Below are positions 39,166-48,860 of a stretch of DNA of 64,000 nucleotides, in pieces. Source of the DNA: Bacteroidales bacterium (GTDB lineage Bacteria > Bacteroidota > Bacteroidia > Bacteroidales > JAADJA01); the NCBI GenBank assembly GCA_030596605.1, contig JAUVJI010000005.1:1-64000 (forward strand), in the 5' to 3' direction. The notes beneath the pieces are model-generated. The model was given only the letters and a program-made list of their open reading frames with translations. It had not been told where the DNA came from and did no database searches. The stretch's first letter is position 1, and each line of letters opens with the position of its first letter. Both the position numbers and the translations under genes were made by a program.

Positions 39166-39489
39166 CTATAACAAACCGAGTTCAAGCAAAGCAGCTTCCG
39201 ATATCATATCCTTGTCCCATGGAGGTTCAAAAGTAATCTCAACTTCAACATTGTTTAATCCTTTTATGGATTGCACTTTTTCTTTTACTTCAGCAGGGAG
39301 TGATTCGGCTACGGGACAATTGGGGGATGTTAATGTCATCAGGAGATTGGCATTAAAATCATCATCTATTTTGATTTCATAAATCAGTCCCATCTCATAT
39401 ATGTTTACCGGGATTTCAGGATCGTAAATATCCTTTAAAGCTTCAATGATAGCATCACCGAGAATTCCCTTTTTAACTTTATTTACCAT
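39166..39489 (-). CDS. SUF-associated DUF59/MIP18 family Fe-S assembly protein
   Basis: 'EALKDIYDPEIPVNIYEMGLIYEIKIDDDFNANLLMTLTSPNCPVAESLP'. Confidence 0.9.
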   Translation of the reverse strand: MVNKVKKGILGDAIIEALKDIYDPEIPVNIYEMGLIYEIKIDDDFNANLLMTLTSPNCPVAESLPAEVKEKVQSIKGLNNVEVEITFEPPWDKDMISEAALLELGLL

Positions 39490-39588
39490 AATATTTATTT
39501 TTTGCTAGCTGTGTCTCGGAGTAAAACGAATAGATTTTATATATCCCAAACTCCATGCTCCCTGCTCCAAACTCCCTGCTCCACGCTT

Positions 39589-40014
39589 TTATTTATTCAT
39601 TTTTGTTTTAAATACCAACGCGTACAATTTCATTTGCTTGATCATCGAACTTAATCCATTCGACCTGGTAGGAGAGAGGTGTTCTTTTAATCCGATCTGC
39701 CCAATGAAATTCATTTCGGTATCAATTATATCTTCAGGTTTCTGATTGGATAAAACCCGAATAAGCAGGTTTGCCAAACCTTTTGTAATGACCGCATCAC
39801 TGTCAGCCTTGAACACAATCTTTCCATTTTCCATCTCTGCCGAAAGCCACACCCTTGACTGGCAACCTGATATTAAGTATTGATCGGTTTTAAATTTTTC
39901 ATCAATAATGGGTAATGTTTTCCCTAATTCTATCAGGTAATTGTATTTGTCCATCCAGTCGTCAAACAGGTTGAATTCCTCTATGATTTTGTTTTCTTTT
40001 TCTTTTATTGTCAT
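39589..40014 (-). CDS. sufE: SufE-like cysteine desulfuration protein
   Basis: 'YLIELGKTLPIIDEKFKTDQYLISGCQSRVWL', 'HLSPTRSNGLSSMIKQMK'. Confidence 0.92.
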   Translation of the reverse strand: MTIKEKENKIIEEFNLFDDWMDKYNYLIELGKTLPIIDEKFKTDQYLISGCQSRVWLSAEMENGKIVFKADSDAVITKGLANLLIRVLSNQKPEDIIDTEMNFIGQIGLKEHLSPTRSNGLSSMIKQMKLYALVFKTKMNK

Positions 40015-40078
40015 CTTTCTATGTTCAGTACTTAAAGTGCCTAGAATGTCTAAAGTACTTAGTGTTTTAAATTATTTT

Positions 40079-41302
40079 CTATCCAAACATTTCTTTTACT
40101 TTCTCCAGTGCTTCAGCTAAACGATCCACTTCATCTTTTGTGTTATAAAAAGCGAACGAAGCCCTGATAGTACCAGGTATATCAAGTCTGTCCATAATGG
40201 GTTGTGCACAATGATTACCTGTTCTTACTGCGATACCAAACCTGTCAATGATAGTCCCTGCATCATAAGGATGGATATCTTTAAGATTGAATGATATTAC
40301 TCCGGCTTTGTGAGGCACCTCACCATAAATTTTTACTCCATCAATACCTTTCAATTTTTCGGTTGCATATTGCAGAAGCTCTGTTTCGTATTCTTCAATG
40401 TTTTCTATACCGATACCCTCTATGTAATTTAATGCTGCATCAAAACCGATTACATCTGCAACGTTCGGGGTTCCTGTTTCAAACTTATAAGGAAGATCGT
40501 TAAAAGTTGTTTTTTTGAATGTCACCTTTTTGATCATTTCTCCCCCCGTCTGGTACGGAGGCATTTTCTCCAGATATTTTTCCTTTCCATAAAGAATACC
40601 AACCCCCATCGGTCCGTAAAACTTATGGCTTGAGAAACAATAAAAATCACAATCCAAATCCTGAATATCAACCTTTTTATGAACGATTCCCTGTGCTCCG
40701 TCAATCATTACCGGGATATTGTGCTTGTGGGCTATTTCAATAATCTCTTCAACTGGATTGATTATTCCCAATGCATTTGAAACATGGCCTACAGCAACAA
40801 TTTTGGTTTTCTGGTTGATCATCTTTTCAAACTTTTCCAGTAAAAGTTCTCCTTCGTCATTCATTGGAATAACGTGGAGTTTGGCTCCCAGTTCTTTACA
40901 GATCATTTGCCAGGGAACAATATTGGCATGATGTTCCAGCGCCGATATGATTACCTCATCATCCAGTTGTAAATATTTTTTACCAAATGAATATGCCATT
41001 AGGTTTATTGAATCGGTTGCCCCCTTGGTGATGATGATCTCATGGGAATTTTGTGCATTGATATACTTTTGGATATGTTCACGGGTATGCTCAAATGCTT
41101 CGGTGGCTTGCTGACTTAAATGATGAACACCACGGTGCACATTGCTGTTTATGGTTGAATAATAATTTGATATGGCATCAATTACCTGTTTTGGTTTTTG
41201 GGAGGTTGCGGCATTGTCTAAATAAACCAGTGGTCTGTCAAATACTTTTTGATCAAGCGCCGGAAAATCTTTTCGAATTTTAACTATATCGAGTTGCTGC
41301 AT
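40079..41302 (-). CDS. sufS: SufS-type cysteine desulfurase
   Basis: 'YLDNAATSQKPKQVIDAISNYYSTINSNVHRGVHHLSQQAT', 'DFYCFSSHKFYGPMGVGILYGK', 'VRTGNHCAQPIMDRL'. Confidence 0.95.
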   Translation of the reverse strand: MQQLDIVKIRKDFPALDQKVFDRPLVYLDNAATSQKPKQVIDAISNYYSTINSNVHRGVHHLSQQATEAFEHTREHIQKYINAQNSHEIIITKGATDSINLMAYSFGKKYLQLDDEVIISALEHHANIVPWQMICKELGAKLHVIPMNDEGELLLEKFEKMINQKTKIVAVGHVSNALGIINPVEEIIEIAHKHNIPVMIDGAQGIVHKKVDIQDLDCDFYCFSSHKFYGPMGVGILYGKEKYLEKMPPYQTGGEMIKKVTFKKTTFNDLPYKFETGTPNVADVIGFDAALNYIEGIGIENIEEYETELLQYATEKLKGIDGVKIYGEVPHKAGVISFNLKDIHPYDAGTIIDRFGIAVRTGNHCAQPIMDRLDIPGTIRASFAFYNTKDEVDRLAEALEKVKEMFG

Positions 41303-41307
41303 TTATG

Positions 41308-42717
41308 TTATATTTTACTCATATCAATATCAAACTCATATTCCTGCTCCTGGTTTTTGCAATGCAACACACACTGATCACAAACAGCAAGTTCTCCACG
41401 CAACCGTTTTTTTACGAGATCATCAATCCTGTCTTTCAATGGTTGTAAAGTTATCTTACTGATCACTTCCGCAGCAAAAGCATACATTAACAAGAGGCTG
41501 GCGTTATACTGGCTGATTCCTCTTGACTTAATGTAAAATAAAGCATCTTCATCAAGTTGCCCGACTGTGGCCCCATGGCTGCATTTTACATCATCAGCAT
41601 AAATCTCAAGAAAAGGTTTTGAATGAACCGTAGCTTTATCTGTGAGTAAAATATTCCGGTTGGTTTGAAAAGCATTTGTTTTCTGTGCATCTTTTCTTAC
41701 AAGAATGTGGCCATTGAAAACTGCTGTGGCATGATCATCAAGAATTCCTTTAAAAAGTTCATTGGAAGTGCAATGCGGTTGGGCATGGTCAACAAAAACC
41801 TGGTTATCAACATGCTGTTCATTATCAACAAGATAAAGGCCGAGAATGTCAGTATTGCTTCCTTGTCCATTGAGTTTAACGCGCAGGTCATTTCTTATTA
41901 ATCCGCCATTTAACGAAACAGCAAAAGTGGTAAGATTACTGTCTCTTTCCTGGTGGAAAAAAGTCGAGTTCACCAATGAAGAATTGTTATTCAGGTTTTG
42001 CAATTTATAATGATCAAGATTTGCCCCTTCATCAAGGAATATTTCAGTCACCGTATTGGTAAAACTTGATTTGTGGTTATGCGAGTCGTCACAGTGAACA
42101 AGGGTAAGTTTACTATTTTTTCCGAGGATCACTAGGTTCCTGTTCTGAACGAATAAATTTTCTTCCCTGTTCAGGACATTCACCATCTGGATTGTCTTGT
42201 AGGCTTCAACTCCATCCGGCACATAAATAAATATCCCATCTTGTGCATAGGCTGTATTGAGTGCATTCAATCCATTAATGTTTTCCTTTGCATATTTGTT
42301 ATAATGTTTTAAAACAATATCAGGATGGTCTTTGAGCGCTCTTGCAAAACTGCCGACCATCGTACCATTCGGAAGGGTAAGCATCGGTTTATCCCGATAT
42401 ACATACCAGCCATTGTACATAGAAATGATGTGGGTGTCAAAATCAGGAATTTCACATTGGAATATTTTATCAATGTCAATATCTTCCTTTTCAGGCTCAA
42501 AATAAAAACTGTAATCCCGTTCAAGAACTTTTTTCAGGTCGGTATTTTTCCATGTTTCAAGTTTAGTAGATGGGAAATCGAGTTTTAAAAAATCGTCAAA
42601 GGACTTCTGCCTGATATCCATAATTTGTGGTGGATCATTGGCAAAGATCTTGTCCTTATTTTTGACAAAAAGGTCTTCTATTTTAGATTTTAGTGTAGTA
42701 TCTGTTATCATTAACAA
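41308..42717 (-). CDS. sufD: Fe-S cluster assembly protein SufD
   Basis: SufB/D family 'NAFQTNRNILLTDKATVHSKPFLEIYADDVKCSHGATVGQLDEDALFYIKSRGI'. Confidence 0.93.
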   Translation of the reverse strand: MLMITDTTLKSKIEDLFVKNKDKIFANDPPQIMDIRQKSFDDFLKLDFPSTKLETWKNTDLKKVLERDYSFYFEPEKEDIDIDKIFQCEIPDFDTHIISMYNGWYVYRDKPMLTLPNGTMVGSFARALKDHPDIVLKHYNKYAKENINGLNALNTAYAQDGIFIYVPDGVEAYKTIQMVNVLNREENLFVQNRNLVILGKNSKLTLVHCDDSHNHKSSFTNTVTEIFLDEGANLDHYKLQNLNNNSSLVNSTFFHQERDSNLTTFAVSLNGGLIRNDLRVKLNGQGSNTDILGLYLVDNEQHVDNQVFVDHAQPHCTSNELFKGILDDHATAVFNGHILVRKDAQKTNAFQTNRNILLTDKATVHSKPFLEIYADDVKCSHGATVGQLDEDALFYIKSRGISQYNASLLLMYAFAAEVISKITLQPLKDRIDDLVKKRLRGELAVCDQCVLHCKNQEQEYEFDIDMSKI

Positions 42718-42770
42718 ACAAGCTTTTTGAATTATTTATGCATCTGTGATTTTCAAGTAGGTATTTATTT

Positions 42771-42852
42771 CTCGCTGATTTCGCAGATAAACGCTGAGTG
42801 TAAGTAAGATTGTAGTTGATAATTTTCTGCGACAATCTGCGCTATCTGCGAG
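42771..42852. repeat. Imperfect inverted-repeat element between sufC and sufD
   Basis: ctcgctgatttcgcagat (42771-42788) versus atctgcgctatctgcgag (42835-42852): 15/18 complementary. Confidence 0.6.
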
Positions 42853-42926
42853 AGACAAGTCAGCAAACCTATTATTTTGAATGCATGATTTATTCATTTA
42901 AATTAATTTAAGAATTAAAACAATTT

Positions 42927-43676
42927 CTAATTTTTAAGCCACTCATAACCTTTTTCTTCAAGTTCCAGTGCCAGTTCCTTACTGCCCGATTTAATGATTT
43001 TTCCGTCATATAACACATGAACAAAATCAGGGACAATGTAATCGAGTAGCCGCTGGTAGTGTGTAATTACCAAAGTAGCATTGTCTTTGGTTTTTAATTT
43101 ATTTACGCCGTTGGCTACAACTTTTAAAGCATCTATATCAAGTCCTGAATCGGTTTCGTCAAGTATGGCAAGTTTAGGTTCCAGCATGGCCATTTGAAAT
43201 ATTTCATTTCTTTTTTTCTCCCCTCCTGAAAAACTTTCATTAACTGATCTGTTGGTCAGCTTATCATGTATCTCCAACAACTTTCTTTTTTCTTCCATCT
43301 CTGCCAGAAAATCAGCTGCAGAAAGCGGATCAAGGCCTTTATACTTACGATGCTCATTGATAGCAGTTCGCATAAAATTGGTCATGCTTACTCCAGGTAT
43401 TTCAACAGGATATTGAAATCCCAAAAAAATGCCTTCTAATGCCCGTTCTTCTGCTGAATACTCAAAAAGATCTTTTTCCAAGTAACTAATTTCACCATCT
43501 GTTACATCATAACCTTCTTTCCCTGCAATAACAGAGGCCAATGTACTTTTCCCTGTCCCGTTCGGACCCATAATAGCATGCACTTCTCCAGCTTTGATAT
43601 TCAGATCCAGCCCCTTGATTATTTCTTTGCCGTTTATTGAAATATGTAAATTCTTTATTTTTAACATTAACCCCAA
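42927..43676 (-). CDS. sufC: Fe-S cluster assembly ATPase SufC
   Basis: Walker A 'GPNGTGKSTLAS', 'FSGGEKKRNEIFQMAMLEPKLAILDETDSGLDIDAL'. Confidence 0.95.
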   Translation of the reverse strand: MGLMLKIKNLHISINGKEIIKGLDLNIKAGEVHAIMGPNGTGKSTLASVIAGKEGYDVTDGEISYLEKDLFEYSAEERALEGIFLGFQYPVEIPGVSMTNFMRTAINEHRKYKGLDPLSAADFLAEMEEKRKLLEIHDKLTNRSVNESFSGGEKKRNEIFQMAMLEPKLAILDETDSGLDIDALKVVANGVNKLKTKDNATLVITHYQRLLDYIVPDFVHVLYDGKIIKSGSKELALELEEKGYEWLKN

Positions 43677-43700
43677 CTTTTAAATTCAAAATTCAAAATT

Positions 43701-45149
43701 CTATCCGACACTTCCTTCCAAACTCACCGCCAATAATTTTTGCGCTTCAACCGCAAATTCCATAGGTAATTGTTTCAGTACTTCTTTGGCATATCCGTTA
43801 ACTATTAAGCCAATGGCTGTTTCCATATCGATCCCTCTTTGCTGACAATAGAACAACTGATCATCTGAAATTTTAGAAGTTGTTGCTTCATGTTCAACAA
43901 TAGAAGAGCTGTTTTGAGTGTCGATATAAGGAAACGTATGCGCACCGCATTTATCTCCCAATAATAATGAATCACATTGTGAAAAATTTCTTGAGTTCAC
44001 AGCCCTTCGGCTCATTTTAACGAGACCACGATAACTATTATTACTGTAGCCTGCTGATATACCCTTCGAAATAATTGTACTTTTAGTGTTCTTGCCAATG
44101 TGAGTCATTTTGGAACCGGTATCTGCCTGTTGATGGTTGTTGGTAACTGCAACGGAATAAAATTCACCAACAGAATGATCACCAAGCAAAATGCAGCTTG
44201 GATATTTCCAGGTAATGGCTGAACCTGTTTCCACCTGTGTCCAGGAAATTTTGGAATGGCTTCCTTTACACATGCCTCTTTTCGTAACAAAATTGTAAAT
44301 CCCACCTATTCCATCTTTATTACCCGGATACCAGTTTTGAACAGTTGAATACTTTACTTCTGCATCTTTCATTGCCACGATTTCAACAATAGCGGCATGC
44401 AGCTGGTTCTCATCCCGCTGTGGAGCCGTACATCCTTCCATATAGCTAACATAACTTCCTTCATCAGCAATAATAAGGGTGCGCTCAAACTGACCGGTAC
44501 CGGCGGTATTGATCCTGAAATAAGTTGAAAGCTCAACAGGACATCTGACTCCCGGTGGAATATAACAAAACGAACCATCTGAAAAAACTGCTGAGTTTAA
44601 TGCGGCAAAATAATTATCACCGATTGGAATAACCGATCCCATATATTTTTTGACCAGATCAGGATGATTCAGAACAGCTTCACTGAAAGGGCAAAATATG
44701 ATTCCATATTTCTCCAGTGTGTCCTGAAAAGTTGTTTTAACCGAAACACTATCGAAGACAGCGTCAACCGCTACACCTGATAAACGTTTTTGTTCCTCCA
44801 GTGAAATACCTAATTTGTTGAATGTATCTAATAATTCAGGGTCAACTTCATCAAGGCTCGAAAGTTCTTTTTTTTGTTTTGGAGCAGCGTAGTAAATAAT
44901 GTCCTGATAATTGATAGGAGGAATATTTAAATGAGCCCAGTTTGGTTCCTTCATGGTCTTCCACTTCTCGAAAGCTTTCAGCCTGTATTTGAGCATGAAC
45001 TCCGGTTCGTTTTTTTTATTTGAAATAAACCGGATGGTGTCTTCATTCAGGCCTTTTGGTGCGGTTTCCATTTCTATATCTGTAACGAAACCATATTTGT
45101 AATCACCCTGGGTTACCTCGTCAATTATATTGTTTTTTTCCTTCTCCAT
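43701..45149 (-). CDS. sufB: Fe-S cluster assembly protein SufB
   Basis: '[53 protein letters not shown]', '[19 protein letters not shown]'. Confidence 0.95.
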   Translation of the reverse strand: MEKEKNNIIDEVTQGDYKYGFVTDIEMETAPKGLNEDTIRFISNKKNEPEFMLKYRLKAFEKWKTMKEPNWAHLNIPPINYQDIIYYAAPKQKKELSSLDEVDPELLDTFNKLGISLEEQKRLSGVAVDAVFDSVSVKTTFQDTLEKYGIIFCPFSEAVLNHPDLVKKYMGSVIPIGDNYFAALNSAVFSDGSFCYIPPGVRCPVELSTYFRINTAGTGQFERTLIIADEGSYVSYMEGCTAPQRDENQLHAAIVEIVAMKDAEVKYSTVQNWYPGNKDGIGGIYNFVTKRGMCKGSHSKISWTQVETGSAITWKYPSCILLGDHSVGEFYSVAVTNNHQQADTGSKMTHIGKNTKSTIISKGISAGYSNNSYRGLVKMSRRAVNSRNFSQCDSLLLGDKCGAHTFPYIDTQNSSSIVEHEATTSKISDDQLFYCQQRGIDMETAIGLIVNGYAKEVLKQLPMEFAVEAQKLLAVSLEGSVG

Positions 45150-45328
45150 TAAATTACAAAATGCTTATTTAGAAAAATTTTAAATAGCGGTGCAAAAGTA
45201 CTAATTATACCATTAAGATTTTATTACTAAGCCTCAACAAGTATAACAATTATATATGCACTTTGTTAACGATTGCTTAATTCAGAATTTACAATTTATG
45301 TATTTATTTATAATTTATGGTCTGAAAC

Positions 45329-45360
45329 TTTGAAAATTTGATTTATGGGTATTATATTTG
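45329..45360 (+). promoter_or_regulatory. Putative Bacteroidetes promoter TTTG-N20-TATATTTG upstream of the orphan HicB-like gene
   Basis: TTTG at 45329-45332 and TATATTTG at 45353-45360; start codon at about 45403. Confidence 0.5.
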
Positions 45361-45396
45361 TGCAGCATTTCTGTTAACAACAAATCAAAATAGTAT

Positions 45397-45618
45397 TTGG
45401 TTATGGGAAAAAGCTACTTTTTTGCTGGTGATTACGGTAATGAAAAATTTATTGTAAAGGTCCGTTTGGATATTATCTCTTTTGAAGAAGAGGGATCAAG
45501 AATTTGTTATTCCCCCGCTTTGGATATGAGCGGCTATGGTGTAAATGAGGAGGATGCAAAAACATCTTTCGAGGTGGCATTAGAAGAATTTCTTCGTTAT
45601 ACAACGATTATCAAATGA
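45397..45618 (+). CDS. Orphan HicB-like (RNase H-like fold antitoxin-type) protein
   Basis: 'DIISFEEEGSRICYSPALDMSGYGVNEEDAKTSFEVALEEFLRY' resembles HicB-like 'CP.L...GYG.....A'. Confidence 0.5.
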   Translation: MVMGKSYFFAGDYGNEKFIVKVRLDIISFEEEGSRICYSPALDMSGYGVNEEDAKTSFEVALEEFLRYTTIIK

Positions 45619-45753
45619 AGAATTTTTTAATCTTTACAAGTAGTATTTTCTAAATCAAATTCCTTCATTTTAGATCATTTTGTTTTTTATAATTTTGCAT
45701 AAATTGTAAGACTATTTTATGAACATATTAGACAAGCATCCGAAGTTGGCTAT

Positions 45754-46626
45754 TTAATTTGAAATCTCATTAACTACTTTCATTATATCATCAACATATA
45801 AGCATTTTGCTAATCCGAGATTTAAATCAATATCATTTACTTCAAACCTCAATTTACTAGTATCAGGTTGATTTAGTATATTTTTTATTGTTATTCCTTG
45901 ATGTCCTATTACCATACCAATTAATTTGGAGTTTTGGAATATAGGGCTTCCACTGTTACCCCCATATGAAAAATCATCTAATAAGTAAAAGTCAAGATTT
46001 TTGGGTAACCAGGCAACAGAGCCTAACCTCACTACTGGTTCGACTAATTCGGTACTACCCAATCCATATGGAAATCCTATAAAACAACTTTCACCACCTA
46101 ATTTTATTTCATTTCTATATTTGATCATACTTTTAGGAATTCCTGCTAATTGAGTGAAATTAATATATGTTTCAATACTATCTACCTCATGTGAAATTAC
46201 TGGGATAGAAAACTTAAAAGCTGCAATATCTAATGTTGGATGTTTTCTAAAATTATTAGTGTCTAATATAACAACAAATCGAACGAAGTTATCAACAACA
46301 AAAACGTTGTCTATCACTACTCCTTTTATGTTTTGTTTTTCTAAGTATTGTATAAATGAAGGGTCTGGTGTAACTCTTACGCTTATAACTTTCTTATTAA
46401 TAAAAAGGTGTGCGCATGATACAACAATAAGTTCAGAAGGATTATTGTAATTGTACATAATAAATCCTGTCCCATGATTAATGAATTTGTTGTTTTCAAT
46501 TTTTTCAATCAGCACTGTCGTTTTGAGCATTTGTTCATCAAACCCCTGAGCATTTACTTTGCCAATAATCAATAAGCTAATAATAGTTGAAAGTAGATAT
46601 ATAGTTTTCATGTGTTTTTCAACCAA
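45754..46626 (-). CDS. Secreted trypsin-like serine protease domain protein
   Basis: Signal peptide; His 'VSCAHLF', Asp 'LDIAAF', Ser 'YGGNSGSPIF'. Confidence 0.75.
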   Translation of the reverse strand: MVEKHMKTIYLLSTIISLLIIGKVNAQGFDEQMLKTTVLIEKIENNKFINHGTGFIMYNYNNPSELIVVSCAHLFINKKVISVRVTPDPSFIQYLEKQNIKGVVIDNVFVVDNFVRFVVILDTNNFRKHPTLDIAAFKFSIPVISHEVDSIETYINFTQLAGIPKSMIKYRNEIKLGGESCFIGFPYGLGSTELVEPVVRLGSVAWLPKNLDFYLLDDFSYGGNSGSPIFQNSKLIGMVIGHQGITIKNILNQPDTSKLRFEVNDIDLNLGLAKCLYVDDIMKVVNEISN

Positions 46627-46670
46627 AACTAATAAAAATTTTCTACATTTGTAATGCTGAACAAAATTTC

Positions 46671-46752
46671 AATAGCACATCCGGTTTGGGTTCTTATTTT
46701 CCTTTATATAAGAGCCCGGACGGGATATTTGAAAGACATCAACAGTGCTATT
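46671..46752. repeat. Nested inverted repeat / predicted stem-loop upstream of the HicBA-like pair
   Basis: Outer aatagcac (46671-46678)/gtgctatt (46745-46752); inner gggttcttat (46688-46697)/ataagagccc (46708-46717) with one G-U. Confidence 0.55.
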
Positions 46753-46923
46753 ATTTTTTAGTAGCATCTGGAGTTTATTTAAAAAATTTAACAAACAAAT
46801 TCTTGTATTTTTCGTTATATATAGTGTACATTTGTAACACTTTTTTGTAATATATTTGTGTAATAATCAAAAATGTTGTATTTTTATTGCACATTTCGAA
46901 CCAAATAAAAGTGGTAATCACTT

Positions 46924-47316
46924 ATGATAGAGATTTCAATTCCTAAACAAAAAGAAAAGTCCGTAAACTTAGAAGAGATTCAGTTGTCTCATCATGGCTT
47001 TAAGGGTACCATAAATGTATTGGGGGGTATAGATGAAGATATCTGGGTATTTATCTGTCCTTCCTTAAATGTTACTGGCTATGGAAAAAGTAAAAGGATA
47101 GCAATGAACTCGTTTAGCCATAATCTGGAGGTGTTTTTGGAAGATTTATTCCGGTTGAAACATGCCGAACGAATCAAGTATTTAATAGAATTGGGCTGGC
47201 ATAGAAGTAAGTATTTTCAAAAAAGTTTTTCAAAATCCTTTATTGATAAAGAAGGAATTTTACAAAACCTCAACCTTAAAACCCCAGAAGTATTTTCATT
47301 AGAGGCAGTTGCCTAA
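46924..47316 (+). CDS. HicB-like antitoxin-type protein
   Basis: 'GIDEDIWVFICPSLNVTGYGKSKRIAMNSFSHNLEVFLE', directly upstream of HicA-like ORF. Confidence 0.6.
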   Translation: MIEISIPKQKEKSVNLEEIQLSHHGFKGTINVLGGIDEDIWVFICPSLNVTGYGKSKRIAMNSFSHNLEVFLEDLFRLKHAERIKYLIELGWHRSKYFQKSFSKSFIDKEGILQNLNLKTPEVFSLEAVA

Positions 47317-47320
47317 TAAT

Positions 47321-47578
47321 ATGGGGAATTATAGACCCATAAAAACTACTATTTGGGTTGCATTCTTATTAGCCCACGGTTGTAAATATCTTCGAACAAC
47401 AGCTTCACACGATCATTATAAATGCCCAGACTGCTTCCGTACAATTACTCATAGAGAAAAAGATAAGGAAATCCCGGCTGCCCATCTTAGGTCAAACTTA
47501 AATAGTATGGGTTATAATTTGAAATACCTGTATGATTGGGTTGATAATTATAGCAAAAAGAACAAGAAAAGAAAATAA
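47321..47578 (+). CDS. HicA-like toxin-type protein containing a CPDC motif
   Basis: 'HGCKYLRTTASHDHYKCPDCFRTITHREKDKEIPAAHLRSNLNSMGY' parallels HicA G..SH..y...... .IP...LRS.L; ATG chosen at 47321 over TTG 47309. Confidence 0.6.
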   Translation: MGNYRPIKTTIWVAFLLAHGCKYLRTTASHDHYKCPDCFRTITHREKDKEIPAAHLRSNLNSMGYNLKYLYDWVDNYSKKNKKRK

Positions 47579-47759
47579 GCCGGTTAGCATTTGAGGACCT
47601 CAGTATAACTAGATTTTTAATCTCCTTATCAAACTCAAGATTTAACTTTAGTAGATTACTTTCTTCCAATTGCATTGATGATGTGTCTTTTTGATATACT
47701 GCTAAAGTCAGTATTTTAGTAATTTTACAAAATCAAAATAATAAAATCATAAATACCGA

Positions 47760-48818
47760 ATGTTAGAAAATAAAGCAATACGCACAGAATTATCAGAATT
47801 GGGTGAATTTGGATTGATCCACGAACTCACTAAAAATATTAAACTAAAACATAAAAGTACCATTAAGGGAGTTGGAGACGATGCTGCGGTAATAAGTTAT
47901 GGTTCAAAACAAACCCTTATAACCACTGACCTTCTGATAGAAAACGTCCACTTTGATATGACCTTTATGCCATTGAAACATCTGGGTTATAAAACTGCCA
48001 TTGTTAATTTTTCGGATATAGTGGCAATGAATGGAATCCCAAGGCAATTGATCGTTGGGATTGGAGCCTCCAACCGATTTTCGGTGGAAGCGCTGAAAGA
48101 GATTTATAAAGGTATTTACCTGGCATGTGAAAACTATAAGGTGGATTTGATTGGTGGTGATACAGTTTCCAGTGTATCCGGACTATTCATCTCAGGAACA
48201 GCCATCGGTGAAGCTGCGAAAAATGAAGTTGTTTATAGAAATACTGCTCAAAAAGGCGACCTGATTTTTGTTTCAGGTGACCTGGGTGCAGCCTATATGG
48301 GATTGATGATTCTTGAACGGGAGAAACAAGCCTTTAAGGCTGACCCAAACCTGCAGCCCGACCTTGAAGGCCATGATTATATTCTTGGTCGTCAGCTGAA
48401 ACCTGAAGCGCGGACAGATATTACAAAACTGTTAAAAGGCGTTGGTGTGATACCTACTTCCATGATCGATATTTCGGATGGACTAGCTTCAGAGATTCTT
48501 CATATTTGTACGGATTCTGATAAAGGTTGCAGCATTTATGAAGATAAACTTCCAATAGACCCTGCAACAGTGAGCATGGCTAACGAATTTAATATTGATC
48601 CAACAACCTGTGCTTTAAACGGTGGAGAAGATTATGAATTGCTATTTACTATTTCACAAAAAGATTATGAAAAAGTAAAGGATATTTATGGAATCTCAGT
48701 CATAGGACATATCACTGACAAAAGCGAAGGTATCAACCTTATCAGCCGGTCTGGAACACAGGTTCCCATTACTGCCCAGGGATGGGATGCTTTTTTGAAG
48801 GGGAAGGAAAAAAATTAA
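47760..48818 (+). CDS. thiL: Thiamine-monophosphate kinase
   Basis: 'GVGDDAAVISYGSKQTLITTDLLIENVHFDMTFMPLKHLGYKTAIVNFSDIVAMNG', 'GGDTVSS', 'DISDGLASEI', 'NGGEDYELLFT'. Confidence 0.94.
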   Translation: MLENKAIRTELSELGEFGLIHELTKNIKLKHKSTIKGVGDDAAVISYGSKQTLITTDLLIENVHFDMTFMPLKHLGYKTAIVNFSDIVAMNGIPRQLIVGIGASNRFSVEALKEIYKGIYLACENYKVDLIGGDTVSSVSGLFISGTAIGEAAKNEVVYRNTAQKGDLIFVSGDLGAAYMGLMILEREKQAFKADPNLQPDLEGHDYILGRQLKPEARTDITKLLKGVGVIPTSMIDISDGLASEILHICTDSDKGCSIYEDKLPIDPATVSMANEFNIDPTTCALNGGEDYELLFTISQKDYEKVKDIYGISVIGHITDKSEGINLISRSGTQVPITAQGWDAFLKGKEKN

Positions 48819-48860
48819 TAGTTAAAAGTTATTTTGTTATAAAATTGCTATCAGTCCTTT

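Noticed and set aside
39549-39585. 'actccatgctccctgctccaaactccctgctccacgc' imperfect tandem words near sufE
   Set aside because: Looks like a short degenerate simple repeat; not enough units to call a functional array.
45719-45757. Possible 12-residue remnant peptide (MNILDKHPKLAI) after the orphan HicB-like gene, considered as a degenerate HicA
   Set aside because: Too short and no HicA motif visible.
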